DNA of 12,930 bases. It comes from Desulfobacteraceae bacterium. Lineage in GTDB: Bacteria > Desulfobacterota > Desulfobacteria > Desulfobacterales > SURF-7. This document shows positions 6,059 through 12,930 of this stretch, one piece after another. The translations under genes and the position numbers were made by a program. The notes below the pieces were generated by a model. The model made no database searches. It was given only the letters and a program-made list of their open reading frames with translations, and was not told the origin of the DNA. Location: NCBI GenBank assembly GCA_030618925.1, contig JAUXCK010000029.1, positions 1-12,930 of the forward strand, written 5' to 3'. The first letter of the stretch is position 1; every line of letters begins with the position of its first letter.

Positions 6059-7483
6059 TTAGATATAATTAATCTTAACCGCAATTAACAAGGCAACACT
6101 GCAAAGGCCAAACAGGATAAGCTGTATGGGCAGTATCCACCGGAACCAGACTTTATAGCTTACTTTCCCAAGACCGATGACAATCAGCAGCAGTGCGTTT
6201 GTCGGCCATATCAGATTAGAAAACCCATCTCCGAATTGATAGGCAAGGACCACCGTCTGCCTGGATATGCCCAGGATGTCTCCCAAGGGCGCGAGAATCG
6301 GGATGGTGAGAAACGCCTGCCCCGATCCCGACGGAACCATTCCGTTCATGAGGATCTGAAATCCGTATATCATAAATACTGCTGTTTCCTTCGCGTAGTA
6401 TTGTGCCGTATTTGAAAGATTGAAGAGAATGGTGTCCAGGATATTGCCCACCTCTATCAGATATCCCACTGATGCGGCCATCAGTACCAGGATAATGGCC
6501 GGTGAAAAATCAGCCAGACCGCGCAAGAAATATCCGAAAACCGTCTTTATTTTATCTCCTGAAAGGATACCGCCGCCAACCCCCATCATAAAAAAAATCA
6601 ACATGATTAACGGAAATGCCAGGTCCTGAATGATCTGAATCATTGTCCCTGAAATCACCACGCCTGTGACCAGCAAAAAGCAAATCACCAGCCACACAAT
6701 GGTTTTTTTGTTCACCCCCGCCTGCTCTTCCGAACTGTCAAAATTAATCGTCTTTTTGATCTCCAGATCCATTTTATAGGTTAAACTTTTTTCAGGATCT
6801 TTTTCGATTTTCTTCGTGTAATACAGTAAATACAGAATAACGGTCAATGTGGTCAGGAAAAAGAAGGGGATTCTCAGTGAAAGCCCTGAAAAGAGGGCAA
6901 CATCAGCCAGTTTCTGGGCTGTTCCGACAGTAAACGGATTGAAGGTCGCAGCCGCAAATCCGAAACCCGCGGACAGGAAAGGGATGGCCACACCCGTAAT
7001 CGAGTCCCACCCCATCCTGTGGGACAGCGGAACAAATATCAAAACCAGGGGCGCGATTTCCTCCAATATGCCCAGGCACGATCCCATCAATGAAAACACA
7101 ATCACATTTATCACCAGAAACAATTGCTTTCGATCTGAAAATTTCCTTACAAGATCTGACACGATCCCGGGAAGCACACCGCTCCGGTTTAATATGGCAA
7201 AGCTCCCGCCGATAATCAGGATAAACAAAACCAGAACAATTATCTTCACGCCATTTTTGCCTGTGATGCAGAGAAGCGGAGACAAAAGAATTTTCCATAC
7301 AGGTATCGGGGTTTGTTCAATCGTATTGTAAACCTGAACACTTTTCCCCTCCTTCAGCACCGGAACAAGCTCGCCTGCCTGAATAAAATAGCTGGAAAAA
7401 CCGGCTATGAGAATTATAACCCCAAGAATAATAATGGTTGTCAGAAAAACCCTTAATTCTATCTTTGTCTCGGTCTGTTCCAT
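6059..7483 (-). CDS. YfcC/DcuC-family membrane carrier
   Basis: Polytopic inner-membrane protein of 474 residues with roughly 12 hydrophobic segments, of the family that includes E. coli YfcC, related to DcuC C4-dicarboxylate carriers and ArcD-type amino acid antiporters. Diagnostic blocks are the AAATFNPFTVGTAQ segment in the middle of the N-terminal half and the C-terminal SGSGQAFLTIPILAPLGD and YQFGDGFSNLIWPTNA segments, arranged like the inverted-repeat hairpin loops of ion-transporter-superfamily carriers. Three ATGs stand in a row at 7489, 7486 and 7483; AAAGGA (complement of 7491-7496) best suits the last. It lies 50 bases downstream of an M20 peptidase gene on the same strand, so the carrier probably imports the peptidase substrate or exchanges it for a product, such as a short peptide, an N-acyl amino acid or an amino acid. 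Confidence 0.85.
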   Translation of the reverse strand: MEQTETKIELRVFLTTIIILGVIILIAGFSSYFIQAGELVPVLKEGKSVQVYNTIEQTPIPVWKILLSPLLCITGKNGVKIIVLVLFILIIGGSFAILNRSGVLPGIVSDLVRKFSDRKQLFLVINVIVFSLMGSCLGILEEIAPLVLIFVPLSHRMGWDSITGVAIPFLSAGFGFAAATFNPFTVGTAQKLADVALFSGLSLRIPFFFLTTLTVILYLLYYTKKIEKDPEKSLTYKMDLEIKKTINFDSSEEQAGVNKKTIVWLVICFLLVTGVVISGTMIQIIQDLAFPLIMLIFFMMGVGGGILSGDKIKTVFGYFLRGLADFSPAIILVLMAASVGYLIEVGNILDTILFNLSNTAQYYAKETAVFMIYGFQILMNGMVPSGSGQAFLTIPILAPLGDILGISRQTVVLAYQFGDGFSNLIWPTNALLLIVIGLGKVSYKVWFRWILPIQLILFGLCSVALLIAVKINYI

Positions 7484-7533
7484 CATCATTTCCTTTCATC
7501 CATTCACATTAGCGCTGTTTGAATATCGCTCCA

Positions 7534-8874
7534 TTATAAAACAAAGTCCAAAACCGTTTCCAACCCCACATTCAGGCTGAATTCCAGGCTCTGCAGGGAG
7601 ATTCTTTCGTTATGTGCGTGTGCAAGGCCCATATCATCCATGGGAAGTACAGGCGTGAATCCATAGACCACTGTTCCCTTTGTTCTAAAAAACGCCCCGT
7701 CAGACGATCCGGGAAGCATCAAGGGTATAAGAAATGAATCGGGCTTATGCCGGGCCATTGTCTTCCTGATGGAATCCGCCAGCAAATGATCCAGCGGCGA
7801 TTCGGTAGGCGGCACCCTGTCGAGCACCTCAACATCAACATCATCCCCTATTATTCTGATCAAATCTTCCAGCGTCTTTTCAGAATCCTCCCCCGGCAGG
7901 ATCCTGATATCCACTTCTGCGCTCGCCTCCGATGGAATGACATTCACTTTCTGCCCTGCCCTCAGTACCGTCGGGCAGACTGTATTTTTCAGCATGGCCC
8001 TGAAACCGTCTGCAGTGGCTTCATCCTTTATGGCAGCTGAGATAATCGTTTCAGACAAAATTGGATTTAAAATCTGCTTCATGAGAATATTGACTGGAAA
8101 CCTCTGGGCCTCAGACATGACTTCGACCATCTTCCGGACCGTATCGGTGACAGCAAACCGGCCTTTGCGCTTTATCAGCCTGTTAACCAGATGTATCACT
8201 TTAAGGGTTGGATTGCTTTTCCCGGGCATTGACGCGTGACCGGCTTTGCCGCGCACCGTGAGGCGCAGCCAGATATTCCCCTTTTCCGCGGTCTGGTATG
8301 TATAAAAGGTGTGTCCTAAAAACTCCCTCCCGAATCCGCCGCCTTCATTCAGCGCAGCTTCCGCTTCGATGAGCTCAAAATGATTATCCAGCAGCCATCG
8401 GGCCCCATACCGCCCCCCAGTTTCCTCGTCTGCGGTGGCCAGAAAAATGACATCCCGTTTTGGAGTAATCTTCTCCCGCTTTAGAATCAAAAGGATCATC
8501 ATCCATAATACAACGCTATTCTTACAATCCAGGGCACCGCGCCCCCATAGACTGCCGTCAATAATTTCCCCTGAAAATGGATCATGGTCCCATTTTTCAG
8601 GTTCTACACCCACCACATCCAGATGCGACATCAGGAGAAGCGGTTTTTTGCTCCCATCCCCCTTGATCCGTGCAATCAAATTGCCCCTGCCGGGCGCAGA
8701 TTCAAGGACTATGGTGTCGACCTTTTCCTTATCAAACACTTTGGTGATATACTTGACCGCCTCCAGCTCGTTTCCAGGAGGGTTCCGGGTATTGATTCTG
8801 ATAAGATTTCCGAGATGATGAATCATTTCGGAGTGGTACTTTTTGGTGTGTATATGATGGTGCAAAGGATCCAT
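7534..8874 (-). CDS. M20-family metallopeptidase / amidohydrolase
   Basis: Cytoplasmic dizinc hydrolase of 446 residues, M20 family (carboxypeptidase, dipeptidase, N-acyl-amino-acid hydrolase group). All expected residues are visible: H84 and D86 in SHLDVVGV, bridging D116 in GRGALDCKNS, catalytic base E150 and ligand E151 in TADEETGG, a further ligand E177 in LNEGGG, and the C-terminal His ligand (H421) in AHNERI. The lid/dimerisation domain is present with the substrate-contacting AGHAS histidine near residue 213. The WDHDPFSGEIIDGSLWGRG block is typical of the broad M20/PM20D1-like group. No signal peptide. I chose the ATG at 8872-8874; an upstream GTG at 8898 has no ribosome-binding site, and the site ahead of 8874 (GGGA) is itself weak. 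It is upstream of and co-directional with the YfcC-type carrier. The exact amide or peptide substrate is not readable. Confidence 0.9.
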   Translation of the reverse strand: MDPLHHHIHTKKYHSEMIHHLGNLIRINTRNPPGNELEAVKYITKVFDKEKVDTIVLESAPGRGNLIARIKGDGSKKPLLLMSHLDVVGVEPEKWDHDPFSGEIIDGSLWGRGALDCKNSVVLWMMILLILKREKITPKRDVIFLATADEETGGRYGARWLLDNHFELIEAEAALNEGGGFGREFLGHTFYTYQTAEKGNIWLRLTVRGKAGHASMPGKSNPTLKVIHLVNRLIKRKGRFAVTDTVRKMVEVMSEAQRFPVNILMKQILNPILSETIISAAIKDEATADGFRAMLKNTVCPTVLRAGQKVNVIPSEASAEVDIRILPGEDSEKTLEDLIRIIGDDVDVEVLDRVPPTESPLDHLLADSIRKTMARHKPDSFLIPLMLPGSSDGAFFRTKGTVVYGFTPVLPMDDMGLAHAHNERISLQSLEFSLNVGLETVLDFVL

Positions 8875-8971
8875 TTTAATTCCCGGCCGGCCTTGCACTA
8901 AAGATAAGCCGGCATGAAAAAATAATAGACTTCATGGGTTCAATATTGTGTTTCGCGTCTGCATGATTGTG

Positions 8972-8997
8972 ACACAACCTTGAAATCAGGGCCGTGT
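8972..8997 (-). other. Hairpin downstream of the acyl-CoA synthetase gene
   Basis: In the minus-strand transcript ACACGGCC (8997-8990) can pair with GGTTGTGT (8979-8972) over eight positions, including two G-U pairs, around a 10-base loop. It begins 11 bases beyond the synthetase stop. No U tract follows, so it could be a factor-dependent terminator or a 3'-end stabilising structure. The rest of the 133-base gap should also carry the promoter of the M20 gene; TATTAT (complement of 8921-8926 region) is a possible -10 box with no clear -35. Confidence 0.25.
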
Positions 8998-9007
8998 GGA
9001 TAGAAGA

Positions 9008-10582
9008 TTAACTTTTTGCCCAATAGGGTTTTCTGAGATCTTTTTTCAGCGTTTTCCCTATGCTGCTTTTTGGTATTTCATCGAGGATCTCCATCTTCGA
9101 GATCCTCTGGCCCTTACCCAGACGTGTGTTGACCCATTCAAGTATACTTTCAGACGTTTCTGCCTGATTGTCTTCAAGGACCACAAAGGCAAGGGGTGTC
9201 TCCCCCCAGGTTTGGCTGGGGACACCGATGACGGCCGCGTCCCGAACCGATTCGTGCTTCAGGAGTTCCTTCTCCAGGTCAATGGCAAAAATATTGAACC
9301 CGCCCGAGATAATCACATCCTTTTTGCGATCCAGTAAAAAAATAAACCCTTCTTCGTCCATCCGGCCGATGTCACCGGTTCGGAAAAAAAGTTTTCCGTC
9401 CTTATCATACCAGAGCATCTCATTGGTGGCGTCTTCCCTGTTCTGATACCCTGTCATCATGTATGCCTGTCGACCCACAATTTCACCGATCTGACCCGTC
9501 TCAAGCACTTTTCCCTGCTCATCAATGATTTTGACTTCACAGCCAGGGACTGGCTGGCCGACGGAATCCAGTTTGTCCTGACGCTCAGAGGCGATAAGCA
9601 CTGTAGATACCCCGCCTTCAGTCAACCCATAAATTTCAACGAGTTCACCCGGGAATCTGTCTATAATCTGCCTTTTGAGTGCCGGCAGCAGGGGGGCGCT
9701 GGTACTGAACTTGACCAGCATTGAAGAGAGATCATATTTGTCAAAATCGTCAACACGCAGGATTCGATCATACTGGACCGGCACCAGCATGGCCATTGCC
9801 ACCTTTTCATTCTCACACAACCTGAGGAATCCGCTTGCGTCAAATTTCTCCATCAGCACGCTGGTGGTGCCGTAACGCATCGAGGGAAGCCAGGTGACCA
9901 TTGTGGTGTTTGAATAGAGGGGGGTTGAAATAAGGTTCACCATATCAGGTGCTTCAAACAATCCCTGAAGGCCTTCGGCAAATGCCTTACGGACCCCATG
10001 GGTATGGGTGATGCCTTTGGGCACGCCGGTTGTGCCTGAACTGTAGATGATGTTAAACTCGCTGTCTTTGTCCACCTTTACATCAGGGACACCGTCAGGT
10101 GCAGCTGCAATCCAGTCTTCATAATTTTTCCAGCCGGTGTTGTCAAAGTCAAGACCGAGTTTTCCGTTGTTAACAATAGAATCAAACGCATCAATAAACG
10201 GTGCCATGTGCCCCAAAAACTCATGGGACACAGCCAGGATGCGAGGGGCTGAATCAGTGATCATCAATTTCAGCGCGTCAGGGCTTGCCATGGTGGGCAG
10301 GGGCACAGCACACGCCCCTGCAGAAAGGGCGCCGAAAAAAAGCTCAACATATTCGACCGAGTTTCTGGATAAAATCGCCACCCTGTCATTTTTCTGAATT
10401 CCGAGCGAGAGTAACGCATTGGCCACACGGTTAATCTGTGATCCCAATTCTGTCCAGCTGATACGGCGGTCCTTAAAAATAAGGGCTGTCTGATCGCCCT
10501 TTGTTCTAACAATCTCCCTGAACGCCGAACCTGCATCATCACCGGTTTCAAAGCCAGGGTCAGGTATTTCAATTTTTTTCAT
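9008..10582 (-). CDS. Class I acyl-CoA synthetase / AMP-dependent ligase
   Basis: ANL-superfamily adenylating enzyme of 524 residues that should activate a carboxylic acid with ATP and transfer it to CoA. The motifs are complete: phosphate-binding YSSGTTGVPKG at 180-190, YGLTEGG at 318-324, the TGD aspartate at 402-404, the hinge and C-terminal block DRKKDVIISGGFNIFAIDLE at 418-437, and the catalytic lysine K510 in SSIGKTLKKDLR. The overall form resembles medium/long-chain or aryl acyl-CoA ligases, but specificity cannot be told from the motifs. The start is the ATG at 10580-10582 with GGAGGG seven bases upstream; five extra in-frame codons upstream overlap that site. It follows panB by 24 bases on the same strand, indicating co-transcription, although a direct pathway link to pantothenate synthesis is not evident. 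Confidence 0.9.
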   Translation of the reverse strand: MKKIEIPDPGFETGDDAGSAFREIVRTKGDQTALIFKDRRISWTELGSQINRVANALLSLGIQKNDRVAILSRNSVEYVELFFGALSAGACAVPLPTMASPDALKLMITDSAPRILAVSHEFLGHMAPFIDAFDSIVNNGKLGLDFDNTGWKNYEDWIAAAPDGVPDVKVDKDSEFNIIYSSGTTGVPKGITHTHGVRKAFAEGLQGLFEAPDMVNLISTPLYSNTTMVTWLPSMRYGTTSVLMEKFDASGFLRLCENEKVAMAMLVPVQYDRILRVDDFDKYDLSSMLVKFSTSAPLLPALKRQIIDRFPGELVEIYGLTEGGVSTVLIASERQDKLDSVGQPVPGCEVKIIDEQGKVLETGQIGEIVGRQAYMMTGYQNREDATNEMLWYDKDGKLFFRTGDIGRMDEEGFIFLLDRKKDVIISGGFNIFAIDLEKELLKHESVRDAAVIGVPSQTWGETPLAFVVLEDNQAETSESILEWVNTRLGKGQRISKMEILDEIPKSSIGKTLKKDLRKPYWAKS

Positions 10583-10606
10583 TAAAATGCCCTCCAAACG
10601 GGAATA

Positions 10607-11413
10607 TTATTTTTGGCCCGCCCCCTTGTAGCTATGGGCCTCAGTGGGGAATTTTCCTTCCTGTACTTCTGATACATACATCCTGACACCTTCCCGGGCG
10701 TCTTTTCCGAGATCTGCATACTGTTTTACAAATTTAGGCAAATGCCGGTCATTCAGTCCCAGAAGATCATGCAGTACCAGAATCTGACCATCGCATTCCG
10801 GTCCTGCACCGATACCAATGGTCGGGATGGACACGGCGTCTGTTATTTTTTTAGCAATATCTGCCGGAATCCCTTCGAGGACAACAGAAAAAGCGCCGGC
10901 GGATTCCACTTCCCGGGCATCTGCCATCAACCGCTCTTCGTCCCGCTGGACTTTGAACCCGCCCATTTTGTGAACAGACTGTGGTGTCAGCCCGATATGC
11001 GCCTGCACCGGTATTGACGCATCCGATATGGCTTTGATGATATGACTCACGCCTGCACCCCCTTCGAGTTTGACAGCTATCGCTCCGGCCTCTTTTAAAA
11101 ATCGACCGGCATTGACGACCGCATCTTCCATCCTGGCCTGATAGGACATAAAGGGCATATCGCCAACCACCATGGCCCGGGTACAGGTGTTGGCGACAAT
11201 TTTTGTGTGATATATCATTTCGTCCATGGTGACCGGCAGAGTGCTCGATTGCCCCTGAACCACCATTCCCAATGAATCGCCCACAAGAATCATATGCACG
11301 CCGGACTCATCCACAATCTTTGCAAACGGAAAGTCATAGGCTGTGAGGGCCACTATTTTTTTGCCCTCTTTTTTCATTTTATAAAGATCGGTTACGGTAA
11401 TTTGTGATGTCAT
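10607..11413 (-). CDS. panB: 3-methyl-2-oxobutanoate hydroxymethyltransferase (ketopantoate hydroxymethyltransferase)
   Basis: PanB transfers a hydroxymethyl group from 5,10-methylenetetrahydrofolate to 2-oxoisovalerate to give ketopantoate, the first committed step of pantothenate and CoA synthesis, in the cytoplasm. The 268-residue length is normal. Mg-binding and catalytic residues are in place: D46 in VGDSLGM, D85 in GDMPF, E117 in VKLEGG and E180 in VLEGIP; the QAHIGLTPQSVHKMGGFKVQ and GIGAGPECDGQILV blocks are also typical. The start is the ATG at 11411-11413 with AGGGAGA seven bases upstream. A 28-residue in-frame extension to 11497 reads like a hydrophobic leader but lacks a ribosome-binding site and would be out of place on PanB. 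It is first in an operon with the acyl-CoA synthetase. No panC, panD or panE lies in the window. Confidence 0.97.
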   Translation of the reverse strand: MTSQITVTDLYKMKKEGKKIVALTAYDFPFAKIVDESGVHMILVGDSLGMVVQGQSSTLPVTMDEMIYHTKIVANTCTRAMVVGDMPFMSYQARMEDAVVNAGRFLKEAGAIAVKLEGGAGVSHIIKAISDASIPVQAHIGLTPQSVHKMGGFKVQRDEERLMADAREVESAGAFSVVLEGIPADIAKKITDAVSIPTIGIGAGPECDGQILVLHDLLGLNDRHLPKFVKQYADLGKDAREGVRMYVSEVQEGKFPTEAHSYKGAGQK

Positions 11414-11521
11414 GACATGATCTCCCTTGTTTTTGGGTACCCTACAATTGCATAAAAATGAATGAAAAAAGAGAAGTAAAAGCTTTCGGAGGCCCATGGA
11501 ATAAGGGTATAAAGAGATTAT

Positions 11522-11638
11522 CTACCAAACAATCCCCCTAATCCAGGAGGCCACCGCAAGTGAAATCCAGTAAAGCACAAACAACAACAAGAATCCATAA
11601 AATTCCAATGATCCGATTTGAAAATCAACAATTAACAT
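11522..11638 (-). CDS. Candidate 38-residue single-helix membrane peptide
   Basis: A small ORF from the ATG at 11636-11638 to TAG at 11522-11524, in the gap upstream of panB. It would encode MLIVDFQIGSLEF followed by a strongly hydrophobic stretch of about 21 residues (FYGFLLLFVLYWISLAVASWI) and a short RGIVW tail with one Arg. GGAAAAGG lies immediately before the ATG, an acceptable but not ideal ribosome-binding site. It stands co-directional between the flippase-like gene and panB, 108 bases ahead of panB. I recognise no family. A single hydrophobic ORF this short can arise by chance, so the call is tentative. Confidence 0.35.
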   Translation of the reverse strand: MLIVDFQIGSLEFYGFLLLFVLYWISLAVASWIRGIVW

Positions 11639-11710
11639 CCTTTTCCGGTTTGCTGATTTTTCAGCTGCTTTTCAAACAGGCAAACCTGAAAAATCGGCTA
11701 AAAATCGGAT
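11611..11710 (-). other. Cluster of complementary short repeats upstream of panB (possible structured RNA)
   Basis: Three pairs of complementary segments are packed into 100 bases: ATCCGATTT (11611-11619) with AAATCGGAT (11702-11710), closing the element; GATTTTTCAG (11655-11664) with CTGAAAAATC (11686-11695); and GGTTTGC (11647-11653) with GCAAACC (11680-11686). The last two pairs interleave, so they form alternative structures rather than one nested stem. A direct repeat AAAAATCGG also occurs at 11689-11697 and 11700-11708. The element follows the flippase-like gene and overlaps the start of the small ORF. It matches no riboswitch I recognise. The remaining sequence, 11414-11521, shows no other gene; panB presumably has its own promoter here, but I could not pick out a convincing one. 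Confidence 0.4.
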
Positions 11711-11752
11711 GCAAAAAGGACTGAGGCAATCCCCCTCTGTGTTGCGGCCGAT

Positions 11753-12763
11753 TTATTTCCCGGTTTCAGCCCCCGGCACCCAAATGTTGCCGGGCAAGCG
11801 CCAGACACATAAAGCACCAATGGCAAAACGCCCTGCGTTTGCCACAATCATTGCCAGTAAACTGTACGTCAGCACAGCGGCTTCAATATCCTCCGGGCCG
11901 CCGCTCCCCTGGGCAAAACCGGCTACCAGCCATAACATTGCGGCCTGGCCGGTTCCCATTCCCATCACGGAAATCGGGAGCCCTTCTATCAGCCACACGA
12001 TCGGAAGCATGACGCTGAGATACAGGAATGGGACATGCAGATTAAAAAGGTGCAGGGCAACATAATTAACAATGATACCATACAAAAACAATCCGGCTAC
12101 TTTCAATAAAATGAAACCCCCGTATTTTAAAACCGGTGCCTGGCGAAACGTGAAAAGAATGTCGATCTTTTTGAATCGTTCGAGCCCGTTTGAACGGGGC
12201 AGAATCAGGCGGTAAAAACAAATATGGAAACCAAAAATGAGCCATGAAATAATAATAAACCGGACCAGGGAACCGGATTCTGCGGTAGAAAAAAAGTACT
12301 TTAAGTCCACATCCGGTAACTGAAAAGCACCCAGCAGACAGAATGCGAGAAGCGTATAATAATCCAGAAACAGATTGAAAATGACAATGGCGCTGGCAGA
12401 TGAAATGGGAATTTTTTTCCAGCGTTTCATCAGCAACGCCAAACCGCCCATGCCGGCGATGTAGTTCAAAAGCCTGACAAGATACGCGGCACCGCTTACG
12501 GGGATCATCCCCAGGTAGGTGACAGGAACCCCGAACCCCCTGAAAAGCAAAGTAGATACAAACGTTTCCCAGAAAAAACTCAATACCGTGCCTGTCAAGA
12601 TTACCGGGATGAAGACCCAGAGGTTAGCACGATTGGCTGCCTCAAGGACCTGATCAACCGGGATCCGTTTGAAGAGGATGATAAAAATGCCTATGGTAAC
12701 AATCCATGGCAGCCATTTCTGGATGAATGCCCGAATTCCTGTTTTCTTCTTTTTGGGTGCCAT
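11753..12763 (-). CDS. Flippase-like integral membrane protein (lysylphosphatidylglycerol synthase TM / UPF0104 family)
   Basis: Inner-membrane protein of 336 residues with about eight hydrophobic segments, of the family related to the membrane half of MprF and to AglD2. Members flip lipids or lipid-linked glycans, but many remain uncharacterised. After a very basic N-terminus (MAPKKKKTG) come the first helix, the LGMIPVSGAAYLVRLLNY block near residue 85, and the VWLIEGLPISVMGMGTGQAAM block near residue 255, which are the two conserved regions of the family. The C-terminal aminoacyl-transferase domain of MprF is absent, so it is a stand-alone membrane domain. The start is the ATG at 12761-12763, with GGGAAA a few bases upstream. 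It appears to be a single-gene unit or the end of an operon extending past the window edge. The lipid substrate is unknown. Confidence 0.8.
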   Translation of the reverse strand: MAPKKKKTGIRAFIQKWLPWIVTIGIFIILFKRIPVDQVLEAANRANLWVFIPVILTGTVLSFFWETFVSTLLFRGFGVPVTYLGMIPVSGAAYLVRLLNYIAGMGGLALLMKRWKKIPISSASAIVIFNLFLDYYTLLAFCLLGAFQLPDVDLKYFFSTAESGSLVRFIIISWLIFGFHICFYRLILPRSNGLERFKKIDILFTFRQAPVLKYGGFILLKVAGLFLYGIIVNYVALHLFNLHVPFLYLSVMLPIVWLIEGLPISVMGMGTGQAAMLWLVAGFAQGSGGPEDIEAAVLTYSLLAMIVANAGRFAIGALCVWRLPGNIWVPGAETGK

Positions 12764-12841
12764 TATGTTTCCCGATTTTAAATTAAAGAGTAACTATTCG
12801 GCGTGTTTTATGCATGTACTACACACTATAAGAGAAAATCC

Positions 12842-12852
12842 GGCAATTTGCC
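12842..12852. promoter_or_regulatory. Short palindrome upstream of the flippase-like gene
   Basis: GGCAATTTGCC is an 11-base palindrome with a single central base, 78 bases upstream of the flippase-like start. On the minus strand it lies just before TATAGT, a possible -10 box in CTTATAGTG. It could be an operator, but a palindrome of this length is expected by chance fairly often. Confidence 0.2.
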
Positions 12853-12930
12853 ATTTAACAATAACTCCAACGCAAGACTTGATTTGACATCATGTTTGCG
12901 GCAGGTCGACAAATAACCTCGAATACGACA

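Noticed and set aside
6849..7331. 160-codon open frame on the plus strand
   Set aside because: It is antisense to the YfcC-type carrier; its Pro/Thr/Arg-rich translation is what the complement of membrane-protein codons gives.
8584..8901. 105-codon plus-strand frame over the N-terminus of the M20 gene
   Set aside because: It is antisense to the conserved metal-binding segment of the M20 enzyme and has no family resemblance.
11414..11497. Hydrophobic 28-residue N-terminal extension of PanB that looks like a signal peptide
   Set aside because: PanB is cytoplasmic, the downstream ATG has a proper AGGGAGA site, and the extension has none.
11647..11695. Classical H-type pseudoknot
   Set aside because: The connecting loops between the interleaved arms would be 0 and 1 base across 7- and 10-base-pair stems, which is sterically poor; alternative pairing is more likely.

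Overview
The window reads as an ordinary chromosomal stretch of a mesophilic, mid-GC Gram-negative bacterium, with nine confident protein genes, one unrecognised membrane-protein gene and one candidate 38-codon small ORF. Protein style and gene mix (GPH symporters, an acyl-CoA synthetase, a single-domain TrmO-like protein) would fit an anaerobic Desulfobacterota-type organism. That placement is a weak inference: no rRNA, tRNA or marker gene is present. There are no mobile elements, CRISPR arrays or RNA genes that I can support.

Layout, left to right. (1) Positions 104-2142, plus strand: a GPH-family (MelB-like) cation symporter followed after 26 bases by a YhhN/TMEM86-type lysoplasmalogenase. 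A near-perfect inverted repeat lies just upstream. (2) Positions 2198-4836, minus strand, convergent with the first pair: a second GPH symporter followed by a DUF2961/GH172 glycoside hydrolase without a signal peptide, which looks like an import-then-hydrolyse pair. (3) A divergent intergenic region, 4837-5167. (4) Positions 5168-5978, plus strand: a short TrmO/TsaA-domain protein and a 125-residue four-helix membrane protein, 4 bases apart. (5) Positions 6059-8874, minus strand: an M20-family metallopeptidase/amidohydrolase followed by a YfcC/DcuC-type 12-helix carrier, another likely transport-plus-hydrolysis operon. (6) Positions 9008-11413, minus strand: panB (ketopantoate hydroxymethyltransferase) followed by a class I acyl-CoA synthetase. 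The 339-base region upstream of panB holds a cluster of complementary short repeats and a candidate 38-residue membrane peptide. (7) Positions 11753-12763, minus strand: a flippase-like integral membrane protein of the lysylphosphatidylglycerol-synthase transmembrane family.

Taken together this is a nutrient-salvage region: three separate transporter-plus-hydrolase pairs (GPH + lysoplasmalogenase, GPH + GH172, YfcC + M20) lie side by side with central metabolism (panB, acyl-CoA synthetase). No striking new defence or mobile system is visible. The points most worth following are the possible lysophospholipid uptake pair, the cytoplasmic GH172 pair, and the structured leader with the small ORF upstream of panB.
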